Made by a program: the position numbers and the translations under genes. Of a DNA stretch of 64,000 nucleotides, positions 51,093-60,896 are shown piece after piece. The notes beneath the pieces were generated by a model. The model searched no databases, was not told the DNA's origin, and saw only the letters and a program-made list of their open reading frames with translations. Source of the DNA: Novilysobacter antarcticus (GTDB lineage: Bacteria; Pseudomonadota; Gammaproteobacteria; Xanthomonadales; Xanthomonadaceae); NCBI RefSeq assembly GCF_019802285.1, contig NZ_JAIEUJ010000003.1, forward strand, positions 248,001-312,000, given 5' to 3'. Position 1 is the stretch's first letter. Every line of letters begins with the position of its first letter.

Positions 51093-53921
51093 TTGCTGCC
51101 ATTAGTGCTAGCCCTGCCGTTCGTTTTCGCCGCTCTGGTGATGATTCCCGCTGAAGGAAATCGCCGCTTGCTGGCCTGGATGGCGGGGATCGCTCCACTG
51201 GCCGGCATGGCCGCGATGCTGGCCGTGGCGCCGCAGCTGGTCGCCGGCGAGGTCATCGGCTGGAGCGTGCCGTGGATCCCGCAGCTGGGGCTGGCGTTCT
51301 CGTTGCGCCTGGACGGGCTGGCCTGGATGTTCGCCTCGATGGTCCTGGGCATCGGCGGGCTGGTGGTGATGTATTCGCACTACTACCTCGGTCCGCAGGA
51401 AAAAGCCCAGCGCTTCTTCGCGTTCCTGCTGCTGTTCATGGGCTCGATGCTGGGCATGGTCCTGGCCGGCAACCTGCTGCTGCTGGCGGTGTTCTGGGAG
51501 CTGACCTCGATCAGCTCCTTCCTGCTGATCGGGTTCTGGTCGCAACGCCAGGATGCGCGCGAAGGCGCCCGGATGGCGCTGACCATCACCGCCGGCGGCG
51601 GACTGGCGCTGCTGGCCGGCGTGATCTTGATCGGCCACATGGTGGGCAGCTACGAGCTGGACGTCGTGTTGGCGGCGGGCGACCTGATCCGCGCCCACGC
51701 GCTGTATCCGTGGATGCTCGGGCTGATCCTGCTGGGCGTGTTCACCAAGAGCGCGCAGTTCCCGTTCCAGTTCTGGCTTCCGCATGCGATGGCGGCACCT
51801 ACCCCAGTGTCTGCCTACCTGCACTCGGCGACGATGGTGAAGGCCGGCGTATTCCTGCTGGTGCGGCTGCATCCGGTGCTGGCCGGGACCGACATCTTCT
51901 TCTACGTGGTCAGCGGCATCGGTGCGATCACGCTCCTGCTGGGCGCCTGGAACGCGATCTTCCAGCACGACCTCAAGGGGCTGCTGGCCTACTCGACGAT
52001 CTCCCACCTGGGTCTGATCACCCTGCTGTTCGGGTTGTCGACGCCCTTTGCGGTGGTCGCCGGACTGTTCCACATCCTCAACCACGCGACCTTCAAGGCG
52101 TCGCTGTTCATGGCCGCCGGCATCATCGACCACGAAACCGGCACTCGCGACATGCGCCTGTTGGGCAACCTGCGCCGCTACCTGCCGTGGACGAGTGCGC
52201 TGGCGATCATCGCCTCGCTGGCCATGGCCGGCATCCCGCTGCTCAATGGCTTCCTGTCCAAGGAGATGTTTTTCGCCCAGGCGCTGGAGATCAAGGGCCA
52301 TGACGTGGCGCGGATCGGCATTGGCGTATCGGCATTCCTGTTCGCCGTGTTTGGCGTCGCCTACAGCCTGCGCTTCGTGCACGAGACGTTTTTCGGCGAA
52401 GGCCCGCGCGGGGTCGACCACCCGATCCATGAGCCGCCGCGCTTCATGCAGGTGCCGGTCGCGATCCTGGCGATCACCTGCATCGCGGTCGGCATCGCGC
52501 CGCAGTGGACGGTGGCGCCGATGCTGGCGGCGGCCGCCCACGGGGTGCTGGGCGCCAACGTGCCCGATTACAGCCTGGCCGTCTGGCACGGCTTCAACCT
52601 GCCGCTGGCGATGAGTCTGGGCGGCGTGGTCGGCGGCGTGATCCTGTATTTCGGCCTGCGCCGGCTGCTGGATCTGCACGCCAACGTCAAAAGGTCGCTG
52701 GGTCGGCGGCTGTTCCGGATCAATGTCGAGGCCCTGTTCCGCCTTGCCCGGCGCCTCACGCACCTGATCGCGAACGACAGTGTGCAGCGCAGCATGCTGG
52801 CGCTGGTACTTGTCGCGATCGCGGTGGGCGCGGCTCCTTTTGTGGCTGGATGGGGCGAACCGTCACCAACGGTTGAGCGGATCTCGCAACCGATGCCTTT
52901 GATGGCCTGGGTGCTGTGGATCGTGATGGTCGGCTCCACGCTGGGCGCAGTCGCGCTGCACCGCACGCGCCTGCTGGCGTTGATCGCCATGGGCGGCGTC
53001 GGGCTTTCCATCAGCATGACCTTCGTCGCCCTGTCCGCACCGGACCTGGCATTGACCCAGCTACTGGTGGAAATCGTCACCCTGGCGCTGATGCTCCTGG
53101 GCCTGAACTACCTGCCCAAGGACTCGCCGAAGGGGCGTTCGCACTGGCGGCGCGGGCGTGACGCGGCAATCGCGATCACCGCCGGCGGCGGCGTGGCCGC
53201 CCTGGCGTGGACGATGATGACCCGGCCGGCGGACACGGTCGCCAGCGAACTGCTCGCGCGCTCATTGCCCGAAGCGTTCGGGGCCAATGTGGTCAACGTG
53301 ATCCTGGTGGACTTCCGCGGCTTCGATACCTTCGGCGAGATCACCGTCTACGCGATCGCCGCGCTGGTGGTCCACGCCATGCTGCGCCGCGCGCGCACGG
53401 CACCGGAGAAGAAAATGCCCGGACCACCGGTCCAGCTTCCGGTGCCGGCCGACCTGGCGCAGATCATCTTCCCGCTGACCCTGGTGGTCTCGATCTTCCT
53501 GTTCCTGCGCGGCCACAACGCACCCGGCGGCGGCTTCATCGCCGGCCTGACGCTGGCGGTGCCGCTGCTGGTGCAGTACGTGATCCAGGGCGCCAAGTCG
53601 GTGGAGTCGCGCTTCGGCTTCGACTACATCCGCCTGATCGGCGCCGGCCTCACGGTGGCGGTGGTCAGCGGCGCGGCCTCAATGCTGTTTGGCGTACCGT
53701 TCCTCACCAGTGGCCACCACGAGCTGGTCCTGCCATGGCTGGGCACGATCGGTCTTGCCAGTGCGGCGGCGTTCGACGTGGGCGTGTACCTCGTCGTGTT
53801 CGGCGGCACGATGCTGATGCTCTCGATGATGGGCACCATCAAGCCGTCCAAGAAAATGGTTGCCCGCCGCGGCACCATCGATCCGTCCACCCGTTCGGCC
53901 GTCACCGGGGAGGTCGCGTGA
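51093..53921 (+). CDS. mrpA: Mrp Na+/H+ antiporter subunit A fused to subunit B
   Basis: A 942-residue inner-membrane protein. The first part (about 1-600) is the NuoL-like antiporter domain with FPFQFWLPHAMAAPTPVSAYLHSATMVKAG (about 225-254, shortened in this note) and LAYSTISHLGL; a DUF4040 region follows at about 650-720 (APDLALTQLLVEIVTLALMLLGL); the last 160 residues (about 785-935, PADLAQIIFPLTLVV and HNAPGGGFIAGLTLA) are a complete MrpB domain. Start is TTG at 51093 with AGGA 6 bases upstream. It is the first gene of a six-gene operon; the stop overlaps mrpC by one base. Confidence 0.94.
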   Translation: MLPLVLALPFVFAALVMIPAEGNRRLLAWMAGIAPLAGMAAMLAVAPQLVAGEVIGWSVPWIPQLGLAFSLRLDGLAWMFASMVLGIGGLVVMYSHYYLGPQEKAQRFFAFLLLFMGSMLGMVLAGNLLLLAVFWELTSISSFLLIGFWSQRQDAREGARMALTITAGGGLALLAGVILIGHMVGSYELDVVLAAGDLIRAHALYPWMLGLILLGVFTKSAQFPFQFWLPHAMAAPTPVSAYLHSATMVKAGVFLLVRLHPVLAGTDIFFYVVSGIGAITLLLGAWNAIFQHDLKGLLAYSTISHLGLITLLFGLSTPFAVVAGLFHILNHATFKASLFMAAGIIDHETGTRDMRLLGNLRRYLPWTSALAIIASLAMAGIPLLNGFLSKEMFFAQALEIKGHDVARIGIGVSAFLFAVFGVAYSLRFVHETFFGEGPRGVDHPIHEPPRFMQVPVAILAITCIAVGIAPQWTVAPMLAAAAHGVLGANVPDYSLAVWHGFNLPLAMSLGGVVGGVILYFGLRRLLDLHANVKRSLGRRLFRINVEALFRLARRLTHLIANDSVQRSMLALVLVAIAVGAAPFVAGWGEPSPTVERISQPMPLMAWVLWIVMVGSTLGAVALHRTRLLALIAMGGVGLSISMTFVALSAPDLALTQLLVEIVTLALMLLGLNYLPKDSPKGRSHWRRGRDAAIAITAGGGVAALAWTMMTRPADTVASELLARSLPEAFGANVVNVILVDFRGFDTFGEITVYAIAALVVHAMLRRARTAPEKKMPGPPVQLPVPADLAQIIFPLTLVVSIFLFLRGHNAPGGGFIAGLTLAVPLLVQYVIQGAKSVESRFGFDYIRLIGAGLTVAVVSGAASMLFGVPFLTSGHHELVLPWLGTIGLASAAAFDVGVYLVVFGGTMLMLSMMGTIKPSKKMVARRGTIDPSTRSAVTGEVA

Positions 53922-54298
53922 TGGAAATCGCCATTGCCAGCGCCATCGGCATCCTGGTCGCCGCGGCCGTCTATCTGATGCTGCGCTCGCGCAGCTTCGA
54001 CCTTATCCTCGGCCTGACCCTGCTCACCTACGCGACCAACCTGCTGATCTTCTCCGGCGGCCGCCCGGTCGTGGGCAAGCCGCCGGTGCTGCGCGACGGG
54101 CTACCGGCGACGCTGGCCAACTACACCGACCCGCTGCCGCAGGCGTTGGTGCTGACTGCCATCGTGATCGCGTTTGCGATGACAGCCGTGACCATCGTGC
54201 TGGCCATGCGCAGCCGCGCCGACAACGACACCGACCACGTCGACGGCCGCGAAGAGCGCGTGCCCAAGCCGCCCCTGGCCAAGAAGGACCGCGCATGA
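53921..54298 (+). CDS. mrpC: Mrp antiporter subunit C
   Basis: A 125-residue NuoK-like membrane subunit with three helices (about 2-22, 30-50, 82-106), and NLLIFSGG and PQALVLTAIVIAFAMTA as family signatures. GGGGAGG precedes the ATG, which overlaps the stop of mrpA by one base; the C-terminal tail (about 108-125) is charged and its end overlaps mrpD by 4 bp. Confidence 0.94.
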   Translation: MEIAIASAIGILVAAAVYLMLRSRSFDLILGLTLLTYATNLLIFSGGRPVVGKPPVLRDGLPATLANYTDPLPQALVLTAIVIAFAMTAVTIVLAMRSRADNDTDHVDGREERVPKPPLAKKDRA

Positions 54299-55863
54299 GC
54301 CACCTGGCGATCCTTCCCATCCTGCTGCCGCTGCTGGGCGCAGCGGCGTCGCTGTTCGTCGAGCACCGGCGCATCGGCGCGACCGTGCAGCGGTCGGTGG
54401 CGTGGGTCTCGATGCTGGCCACCCTCGCCGCGTCGCTTGCGTTGGTGACGCGCGCCGGCGACGGCGAGATCCTGGTCTACCTGCTCGGCGACTGGCCGGC
54501 GCGGCTCGGCATCGCACTGATGGTCGACCGCCTGTCCGCGCTCATGGTGCTGGTGACCGCGCTGCTGGCCGTCGCCTGCCTGCTGCACGCGTGCTCGGGC
54601 TGGGACCGGCGCGCGCCGCATTTCCATGCGCTGTTCCAGTTCCAGCTGGTCGGCCTGAACGGTGCGTTCCTGACCGGCGACGTGTTCAACCTGTTCGTAT
54701 TTTTCGAAGTGCTGCTGATCGCCTCATACGGCTTGATGCTGAGCGGTGGACGCGGCGTGCGGATGGCGGCGGGCATGCATTACGTTGCCTTCAACGTCGC
54801 CGCATCGACCCTGTTCCTGGTCGGCCTGGGACTGCTCTACGGCCTGCTGGGCACGCTCAACATGGCCGAGCTGGCGGTACGCATCGCCGCATTGCCGGCG
54901 CACGACCAGTCGCTGGCCAAGGCCGCCGTGGGCATCCTGCTGGCGGTGTTCTGCGGCAAGGCCGCGGTTTTGCCGCTGTACCTGTGGTTGCCGGAGACCT
55001 ACACCCGGGCGCCGGCGGCGGTCGCCGCGCTGTTCGTGGTGATGACCAAAGTCGGCATCTACGCCGTGCTGCGGGTCGGCTCCCTGCTGCTGGGCGAGCC
55101 GGCCGGCGAGCTGGCCGGCTACGGCTGGGACTGGCTGATGCCGGCAGCGGTTGCAACGCTGGCCATGGCGGCCCTGGGCGTGCTGGCCGCGTCACGCCTG
55201 CGGATGCTGGCGGCCTACCTGGTGCTGGTGTCGGCGGCGACCTTGCTGATCGCCTTCGGCCTGCGCCAGCCCGACATCATTGGCGCCGGGCTGTACTACC
55301 TCGCCCACAGCACCTTCGTGGCTGCAGCATTGTTCATGATCGCCGACTTCGTCCGCCGCACCCGTGGCGACGCCGGCGATTTCACCGAGCTGCTGGCGCC
55401 GCTGCCAGCGCGGGGATTGGTCGCAGGCCTGTTCCTGATCGCCGCGATGTCGGTGGCCGGCATCCCGCCGCTGTCTGGCTTCATCGGCAAGCTCGCGCTC
55501 CTGCAGGCGGTTCCCGACGCGGATGTGGGCTGGGTCTGGTCGGTGATCCTGGTCAGCAGCCTGATGGTCATCGTCGGCCTGACCCGCGCCGGTAGCCGCG
55601 TATTCTGGCGCACCCCGGCGAAGGAACTGGCCGCCGGGCACGTGACCGACCCCGCCAGCAAGGCCATTCACGGGCCTTCGCGGCATGCCTCGCGACCGCT
55701 TGAGACCGCTGCGATCGTCCTGCTGCTCGGCTACGGTATTGCGATGAGCATCTACGCCGCACCGCTGATCGCCTATGCGCAGGATGCCGGTGCCCAGCTG
55801 ATGGTGCCGGGCGACTACGTCGGCACGCTGAAAGCGACCCCGCCGCAACGGAGGGCGCCATGA
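54295..55863 (+). CDS. mrpD: Mrp antiporter subunit D
   Basis: A 522-residue NuoM/NuoN-like antiporter subunit with about fourteen helices. FQFQLVGLNGAFLTGDVFNLFVFFEVLLIASY (about 113-144, shortened) and LPLYLWLPETYTRAPAAVAALF are family hallmarks, with a conserved Lys (LAKAAVG and VVMTKVGIYA) in the putative proton path. It starts 4 bp before the mrpC stop and overlaps mrpE by 4 bp. Confidence 0.94.
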   Translation: MSHLAILPILLPLLGAAASLFVEHRRIGATVQRSVAWVSMLATLAASLALVTRAGDGEILVYLLGDWPARLGIALMVDRLSALMVLVTALLAVACLLHACSGWDRRAPHFHALFQFQLVGLNGAFLTGDVFNLFVFFEVLLIASYGLMLSGGRGVRMAAGMHYVAFNVAASTLFLVGLGLLYGLLGTLNMAELAVRIAALPAHDQSLAKAAVGILLAVFCGKAAVLPLYLWLPETYTRAPAAVAALFVVMTKVGIYAVLRVGSLLLGEPAGELAGYGWDWLMPAAVATLAMAALGVLAASRLRMLAAYLVLVSAATLLIAFGLRQPDIIGAGLYYLAHSTFVAAALFMIADFVRRTRGDAGDFTELLAPLPARGLVAGLFLIAAMSVAGIPPLSGFIGKLALLQAVPDADVGWVWSVILVSSLMVIVGLTRAGSRVFWRTPAKELAAGHVTDPASKAIHGPSRHASRPLETAAIVLLLGYGIAMSIYAAPLIAYAQDAGAQLMVPGDYVGTLKATPPQRRAP

Positions 55864-56351
55864 ACTTCCGACGCATCCTGCCCTCGCTGCCTCTGACCGT
55901 CACCGTCATCGTCTTCTGGATGATCATGGTCGCCGACCTGAGCCTGGTGCAGTGGCTGTTCGCGATCGTGCTGGGAGTGGTGATCCCACTGTTTGCGGCG
56001 CGGCTGGACCGCGAGTTCGCCCGCATCGGCAACATTAGGCTGGTACCCAAGATGATCGGCGTGCTGATCTGGGACGTGATCGTGAGCAACGTCGAGGTGG
56101 CCCGGCTGGTGCTTGGGCGCGAATCGAACATCACCCCGGGCTTCATCTGGCTGCCGCTGGACATCGCCAACATCCATGGCATCGCGGCCCTGACCAGTTT
56201 CATCACCCTGACGCCCGGCACCGTGTCGGCGGCGCTGTCGGAGGACCGCAAGTACCTGCTCATCCACGTGCTGAACCTCAAGGACGCGGATGCGGTGATC
56301 GCCGGTATCAAGCGCCGCTACGAGGTCCCGTTGATGGAGATTTTTCCATGA
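55860..56351 (+). CDS. mrpE: Mrp antiporter subunit E
   Basis: A 163-residue MnhE-type subunit. Two N-terminal hydrophobic segments (about 10-45) and the diagnostic NIHGIAALTSFITLTPGTVSA (shortened) near residue 105, followed by LLIHVLNLKDAD. Overlaps both neighbours by 4 bp. Confidence 0.93.
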   Translation: MNFRRILPSLPLTVTVIVFWMIMVADLSLVQWLFAIVLGVVIPLFAARLDREFARIGNIRLVPKMIGVLIWDVIVSNVEVARLVLGRESNITPGFIWLPLDIANIHGIAALTSFITLTPGTVSAALSEDRKYLLIHVLNLKDADAVIAGIKRRYEVPLMEIFP

Positions 56352-56647
56352 GCCACATCCACATCCTGGGCACCAGCGTGCTGGATGCCGCCGTGCTCGG
56401 ATCCATGGCGGTCGTCGGCATCGCGATGCTGATGGCGCTGTGGCGCCTGCTGCGCGGGCCCACCGTGCCCGACCGCATCCTCGCCCTGGACACCCTGAGC
56501 GTCACCGCCATCGCGCAACTGGTGCTGTTTGGCATGCACCTGCAGACCCCGGTCTACTTCGAGGCGGCGCTGATCATCGCCATGCTCGGGTTTGTCAGCA
56601 CCGTGGTCCTGTGCAAGTACGTGCTGCGCCGGGACATCGTGGAATGA
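56348..56647 (+). CDS. mrpF: Mrp antiporter subunit F
   Basis: A 99-residue MnhF-type subunit with three helices. LLRGPTVPDRILALDTLSV (about 36-54) is the family signature. Overlaps mrpE and mrpG by 4 bp each. Confidence 0.92.
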   Translation: MSHIHILGTSVLDAAVLGSMAVVGIAMLMALWRLLRGPTVPDRILALDTLSVTAIAQLVLFGMHLQTPVYFEAALIIAMLGFVSTVVLCKYVLRRDIVE

Positions 56648-57030
56648 GCACGACGATCGACATCGTCTTCGAAGTGTTGCTCATTGCCCTGCTGGTGATC
56701 GGCAGCTTCTTTACCCTGATCGGCGCGTTCAGCCTGATCCGGCTGTCGGAGTTCTTCAAGCGCCTGCACGGGCCGACCAAGGCCAGCACGCTGGGCGTGG
56801 GCTGCATGCTGGTGGCGTCGGTCGGCTACCACGCGTTCACTGGCACCGACCCGCAGCCGCGCGAATTGCTTATCACCGCCTTCCTGCTGCTCACCGCGCC
56901 CATCAGCGCCCATCTGTTGGCGAAGGCCGGGCTTTCGCTGCGCCTGGATGAACGCCCGCGACTGCCGGGTGGTCCCGAAGACACCCACGTGCCGCCGCGC
57001 CCCGATGGCGCACCCGACGAGACCCACTGA
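56644..57030 (+). CDS. mrpG: Mrp antiporter subunit G
   Basis: A 128-residue MnhG-type subunit with three hydrophobic segments. LIGAFSLIRLSEFFKRLHGPTKAS (about 24-47, shortened) is diagnostic. The C-terminal tail (about 100-128) is Pro/Asp-rich and cytoplasmic. Last gene of the Mrp operon. Confidence 0.92.
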   Translation: MSTTIDIVFEVLLIALLVIGSFFTLIGAFSLIRLSEFFKRLHGPTKASTLGVGCMLVASVGYHAFTGTDPQPRELLITAFLLLTAPISAHLLAKAGLSLRLDERPRLPGGPEDTHVPPRPDGAPDETH

Positions 57031-57059
57031 GCGCAGCGCAGCGCGACTTCGACTTCCTG

Positions 57060-57716
57060 TCAGCTGCAGCCTTCGACGTAGTCCACCTGCGGCGGCAGTC
57101 CGACCCTCCATTCGGTCACGGTGCCGCTGGCATCGGTCTCGAACACCAGAACGTGAGGGGCCCCTTCCTCCTTGATGCGCAGGTACTGACCGCCGGGCAC
57201 GTAGTTGTGTGCGGACGCGGTGACCCGGCCCGGATATAGCGCCTCGATCTGCGCGGTGTCCATCCCGCGCTTGCCACCGCCCGGGGCGACGATGTCGTCG
57301 GCGGAGACCGAGTAGCGCACGAACAGACCGTCCTCGAACATCATCGCGAAGCGCGAGATATCCGCCTGCCCCGCCGGGCTGAGGTGGTAGCAGCTGGAGC
57401 CTTCGGCCGCGGCGCCATCGAGCTCGCCCGGCCAGACCAGTTTGACCTGCTCGTCGTCCATGCCGAACTGGGCTTCGCCGAACCCATCCCAATTCGCACG
57501 ACTGTCTGTGCCAGCGCTCTGGCCGGGCATGACGCTGCCCGGCGGTGCGGTGGCGGGAGGCACGTCCTCATAGGGCTGGTCCATCGGACCGTCGGCCGGG
57601 GACCCTGTGTTGGCGACATTGGCCCCGGACCCATCCGGCGAGGGAGCGTTGCACGCCGTCAGGGCCAGAACGATCGCCAGTGACACGGCGCTCGGAAACA
57701 ATCGGTAAGGGCGCAT
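57060..57716 (-). CDS. Lipoprotein of unknown function
   Basis: A 218-residue protein with a type II signal peptide: SLAIVLALTAC, with LTAC as lipobox and Cys22 the lipidated residue. A Pro/Gly/Asp-rich linker (about 23-68) precedes a compact domain (about 75-215) with FGEAQFGMDDEQVKLVW, EGSSCYHLSPAG and YVPGGQYLRIKEEG, ending in a Cys-Ser. The two domain cysteines could pair. Members of this type are seen in Xanthomonadales, but no function is known. It converges on mrpG. Confidence 0.8.
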   Translation of the reverse strand: MRPYRLFPSAVSLAIVLALTACNAPSPDGSGANVANTGSPADGPMDQPYEDVPPATAPPGSVMPGQSAGTDSRANWDGFGEAQFGMDDEQVKLVWPGELDGAAAEGSSCYHLSPAGQADISRFAMMFEDGLFVRYSVSADDIVAPGGGKRGMDTAQIEALYPGRVTASAHNYVPGGQYLRIKEEGAPHVLVFETDASGTVTEWRVGLPPQVDYVEGCS

Positions 57717-57809
57717 TCCATTCTCCCGTCAGCAATGCCGGGGAGGCTAGCGCGTCGACGTGAACGCGGCGAGAGGCCCGGCCAGGTGCGGCGTTCCCGG
57801 GCAGCGGTG

Positions 57810-59126
57810 TTAGCCGGTGAAGTGCTTTTCCAGCCCCGCCCAGCACGCCTGGTAGTCGCGCTGGCGGTGGTTGGCGGCCAGTGCCTGCGTCGTCGGCCGG
57901 ATCACCGCCCGTGTCTCGAACATGAAAGCCATCGTGTCGCTGATGACATCAGGCTTGGACAGGTCGGCCTGCGAGGCCTTGTCGAAGGTCGCCGCGTCCG
58001 GGCCATGACCGGTCATCGAGTTGTGCAGCGAGCTGCCGCCGGGCACGAAGCCCTCGGCCTTGGCGTCGTAGGCACCGTGGATCAGGCCCATGAACTCGCT
58101 GGCGATATTGCGGTGGAACCACGGCGGCCGGAACGTGTCCTGGGCCACCAGCCAGCGCGGCGGGAAGATCGCGAAATCGATGTTGCTGGTGCCCGGCGTG
58201 TCGCTGGGCGAATGCAGCACCAGGAAAATGCTCGGGTCGGGGTGGTCGTAGCTGATCGAGCCGATCGTGTTGAACCGGCGCAGGTCGTATTTGCACGGTG
58301 CGTAATTACCGTGCCAGGCGACCACGTCCAGCGGCGAATGGCTGATGTCAGCGCGCCAGAGGTGGCCCTGGAACTTGCCGACCAGCTCGAACGGCTTGCC
58401 CTCAGGCGCGTCGATGTCCTCGAACGCGGCCTCGGGAGTCAGAAAATCGCGCGCGTTGGCCAGACCGTTGCTGCCGATCGGCCCCAGGTCGGGCAGCCGG
58501 AACATCGCGCCGAAGTTCTCGCAGACGTAGCCGCGTGCGGTGTCGTCCAGCAGCTCGACCCGGAAGCGCAGCCCGCGCGGAATCAGCGCGATCTCCTGCG
58601 GCTCGAGCTCCAGCACGCCCAGCTCGGTGGCGATGCGCAAACGGCCAAGCTGGGGGACCAGCAGCAGCTCGCCATCGGCGTTGTAGAAATAGCGGCCCTG
58701 CATCGAGCGGTTGGCCGCGTAGAGGTGGATGCCGATGCCGTTCTGGCTCGCCGCCGAGCCATTGCCCGCCATCGTGAACAGACCCTCGACAAAGTCGGTG
58801 GGCGAGTCGGGCAGGGGCAAGGGGTCCCAACGCAACTGGTCCGGAGTGACCGGACCGGACTGGAAATCGTTGTGGAACTGCGATTGCTGGAACGGCGAGA
58901 ACTCACCGTGCATTGCCGCCGGACGGATGCGGTACAGCCAGCTGCGCCGGTTGGCATGCCGCGGCGCGGTGAATGCCGTGCCGGTCAGCTGCTCGGCGTA
59001 CAGCCCGTGGGCGACCTTCTGCGGCGAGTTGCGCCCTTCCGGCAGCGTGCCGGGCAACGCCTCGGTCGCGAACTCGTTGCCGAAACCGCTCATGTATCCG
59101 TTGCCCTGCACGAGGTTGCGCTGCAC
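57810..59126 (-). CDS. hmgA: Homogentisate 1,2-dioxygenase
   Basis: Opens the aromatic ring of homogentisate to maleylacetoacetate in tyrosine breakdown. The 438-residue protein has [20 protein letters not shown] (residues about 11-30), [13 protein letters not shown], the iron-site region [19 protein letters not shown] (about 316-334) with [17 protein letters not shown]. Start is GTG with GGAG 6 bases upstream. It follows hppD by 18 bp in the same direction, so the two are co-expressed. Confidence 0.97.
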   Translation of the reverse strand: MQRNLVQGNGYMSGFGNEFATEALPGTLPEGRNSPQKVAHGLYAEQLTGTAFTAPRHANRRSWLYRIRPAAMHGEFSPFQQSQFHNDFQSGPVTPDQLRWDPLPLPDSPTDFVEGLFTMAGNGSAASQNGIGIHLYAANRSMQGRYFYNADGELLLVPQLGRLRIATELGVLELEPQEIALIPRGLRFRVELLDDTARGYVCENFGAMFRLPDLGPIGSNGLANARDFLTPEAAFEDIDAPEGKPFELVGKFQGHLWRADISHSPLDVVAWHGNYAPCKYDLRRFNTIGSISYDHPDPSIFLVLHSPSDTPGTSNIDFAIFPPRWLVAQDTFRPPWFHRNIASEFMGLIHGAYDAKAEGFVPGGSSLHNSMTGHGPDAATFDKASQADLSKPDVISDTMAFMFETRAVIRPTTQALAANHRQRDYQACWAGLEKHFTG

Positions 59127-59144
59127 GATCCGCTCCTTTGTGCC

Positions 59145-60236
59145 TTACAGCACGCCGCGCTTCATCTGGTCGCGTTCGATGCTCTCGAACAACGCCTGGA
59201 AGTTGCCTTCGCCGAAGCCTTCATTGCCCTTGCGCTGGATGATCTCGAAAAAGATCGGCCCGATCGCGTTGGTGGTGAAGATCTGCAGCAGCTTGCGCTG
59301 CTTGGTCTCGGGATCGGCGTCGATCAGGATCTTGTTGCGGGCCAACCGCGCCACGTCCTCACCGTGATTGGGGATGCGCTGGTCGATCACCTCGAAGTAG
59401 GCGTCCGGCGTGTCGAGGAACTCGACGCCCGCCTCGCGCATCTTCTCCACCGTCTCGTAGATATCATCGGTGAAGCACGCGATATGCTGGATGCCCTCGC
59501 CCTTGTACGCGTCCAGGTATTCGTTGATCTGGCTCTTGGGGTCGTCCGACTCGTTCAACGGAATGCGCACGACGCCGTCCGGCGCGGTCATAGCCTTGGA
59601 CACCAGGCCGGTCTTGGCACCCTTGATGTCGAAGTAGCGGATCTCGCGGAAGTTGAACAGCTTCTCGTAATACTCCGACCACTTGGCCATGTTGCCGAAG
59701 TACAGGTTGTGGGTCAGGTGATCGATGAAGGTCAGGCCGTACCCGACCGGGTTCTGGTCCGCGCCCTGCACCGGCAGGAAGTCGGAGTACGCGCTGCCCT
59801 TGCTGCCGTACTGGTCGACCAGATACAGCATGCAATCGCCGATGCCCTTGATCACCGGCGCGTCGATCGCCTTGCTGTCGGCCTTGTGGGTAATCGCTTC
59901 ACCGCCATTGCCCAGCACCGTGGAATACACGTGGTCGGCGGGCTGCTTGAAACGGATCGCGAAGCCGGTCGCGCAGGGACCATGGGCCTTGGCGAAGTCG
60001 GCGGCAAAGCTGTCGGGATCATCATTGACCAGCAGGTTCACGCCGCCCTGGCGGTACAGGGTGATCGGCCGGGTCCTGTGCTGCATCACGGCGGTAAAGC
60101 CGAGCTTGCGGAAGTAGTCGTGCAGCATCTCGCCCTGCCCCTGCGGCGCAGCGAATTCGACGAACTCGAAGCCGTCGATACCCAGCGGGTTCTCGAACGT
60201 GGTGACCTGCATGCCGAGGTTGGGCTGTGCGCTCAT
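59145..60236 (-). CDS. hppD: 4-hydroxyphenylpyruvate dioxygenase
   Basis: Converts 4-hydroxyphenylpyruvate to homogentisate. The 363-residue protein has the iron ligands in FIDHLTHNLYFG and GIQHIACFTDD, and the last one in IFFEIIQRKGNEGFGEGNF. Start MSAQPNLGMQV at 60236 is chosen; the frame extends 33 codons further left over the regulator's promoter without support. It is the first gene of the hppD-hmgA operon, under a promoter with a palindromic operator next to the divergent MarR gene. Confidence 0.97.
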   Translation of the reverse strand: MSAQPNLGMQVTTFENPLGIDGFEFVEFAAPQGQGEMLHDYFRKLGFTAVMQHRTRPITLYRQGGVNLLVNDDPDSFAADFAKAHGPCATGFAIRFKQPADHVYSTVLGNGGEAITHKADSKAIDAPVIKGIGDCMLYLVDQYGSKGSAYSDFLPVQGADQNPVGYGLTFIDHLTHNLYFGNMAKWSEYYEKLFNFREIRYFDIKGAKTGLVSKAMTAPDGVVRIPLNESDDPKSQINEYLDAYKGEGIQHIACFTDDIYETVEKMREAGVEFLDTPDAYFEVIDQRIPNHGEDVARLARNKILIDADPETKQRKLLQIFTTNAIGPIFFEIIQRKGNEGFGEGNFQALFESIERDQMKRGVL

Positions 60237-60291
60237 GGGTACTCCTGGGGACGTGCGGCTGGGCGGGATTGCACCTGAGCCGGATAACAGC

Positions 60292-60320
60292 GTTATAGTT
60301 TCATATGAAACCATATGCAA
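60292..60320 (-). promoter_or_regulatory. hppD promoter with MarR-type palindromic operator
   Basis: On the minus strand TTGCAT (60320-60315), a 17-base spacer and TATAAC (60297-60292) make a promoter for hppD. The spacer holds a perfect 14-bp palindrome GTTTCATATGAAAC (60298-60311), the size and position expected for the divergent MarR-family regulator (start 60334). Repressor bound here would block hppD and probably its own gene. Confidence 0.65.
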
Positions 60321-60333
60321 GGTGCGATGCAGC

Positions 60334-60852
60334 ATGAACAGCGAGCCTCCCGGCCCCGCGCAGCTCGAACTGGAGCGCTTTCTCCCCTATCGCCTGTCGG
60401 TGTTGTCGAACCGTCTCAGCTCCGCAATCGCGCGGCTCTACGCCGAGCGGTTCTCGCTGGGGATGACCGAGTGGCGGGTGATGGCGGTGCTGGGCCGCTA
60501 CCCCGACCTGTCCGCCAGCGAGGTCACCGGCCGCACCGCCATGGACAAGGTCGCCGTCAGCCGGGCGGTCGCCCGCCTGATCGAGTCCGGCTGGCTGGAA
60601 CGCAGCCCGCATGCCGACGACCGCAGGCGCTCGGTGCTGCGCCTGAGCACTGCCGGCCATGCCGTGTATGACGAAGTCGCGCCGATGGCGCTGGCCTTCG
60701 AGCAGCGCCTGTTCGGCGACATCGACCCGGCACAGTTGACCCGACTGTTCGAGCTGCTGGACCGCCTGGATGCCCTCGACATCGAAGCCGGTGCAGAACC
60801 GGAAACTGACACAGAGCCAGCGACCGGGTGGGATCCCGCATCACGCCGGTAG
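60334..60852 (+). CDS. MarR-family transcriptional regulator of tyrosine catabolism (HmgR/HpdR-like)
   Basis: A 172-residue winged-helix MarR protein. The recognition region reads LSASEVTGRTAMDKVAVSRAVARL (shortened, about 66-89), and the wing ERSPHADDRRRSVLRLS (about 97-113) is clear. The start MNSEPPGPAQLELERF is chosen because the frame upstream overlaps the hppD promoter. Divergent from hppD with 97 bp between, in which a palindrome is found. It is probably a repressor released by a tyrosine-pathway intermediate. The 55-residue-away acidic tail is variable. Confidence 0.88.
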   Translation: MNSEPPGPAQLELERFLPYRLSVLSNRLSSAIARLYAERFSLGMTEWRVMAVLGRYPDLSASEVTGRTAMDKVAVSRAVARLIESGWLERSPHADDRRRSVLRLSTAGHAVYDEVAPMALAFEQRLFGDIDPAQLTRLFELLDRLDALDIEAGAEPETDTEPATGWDPASRR

Positions 60853-60896
60853 GCCGCAACGCAGAACGGCGACCCGAAGGCCGCCGTCCTGTCTGC

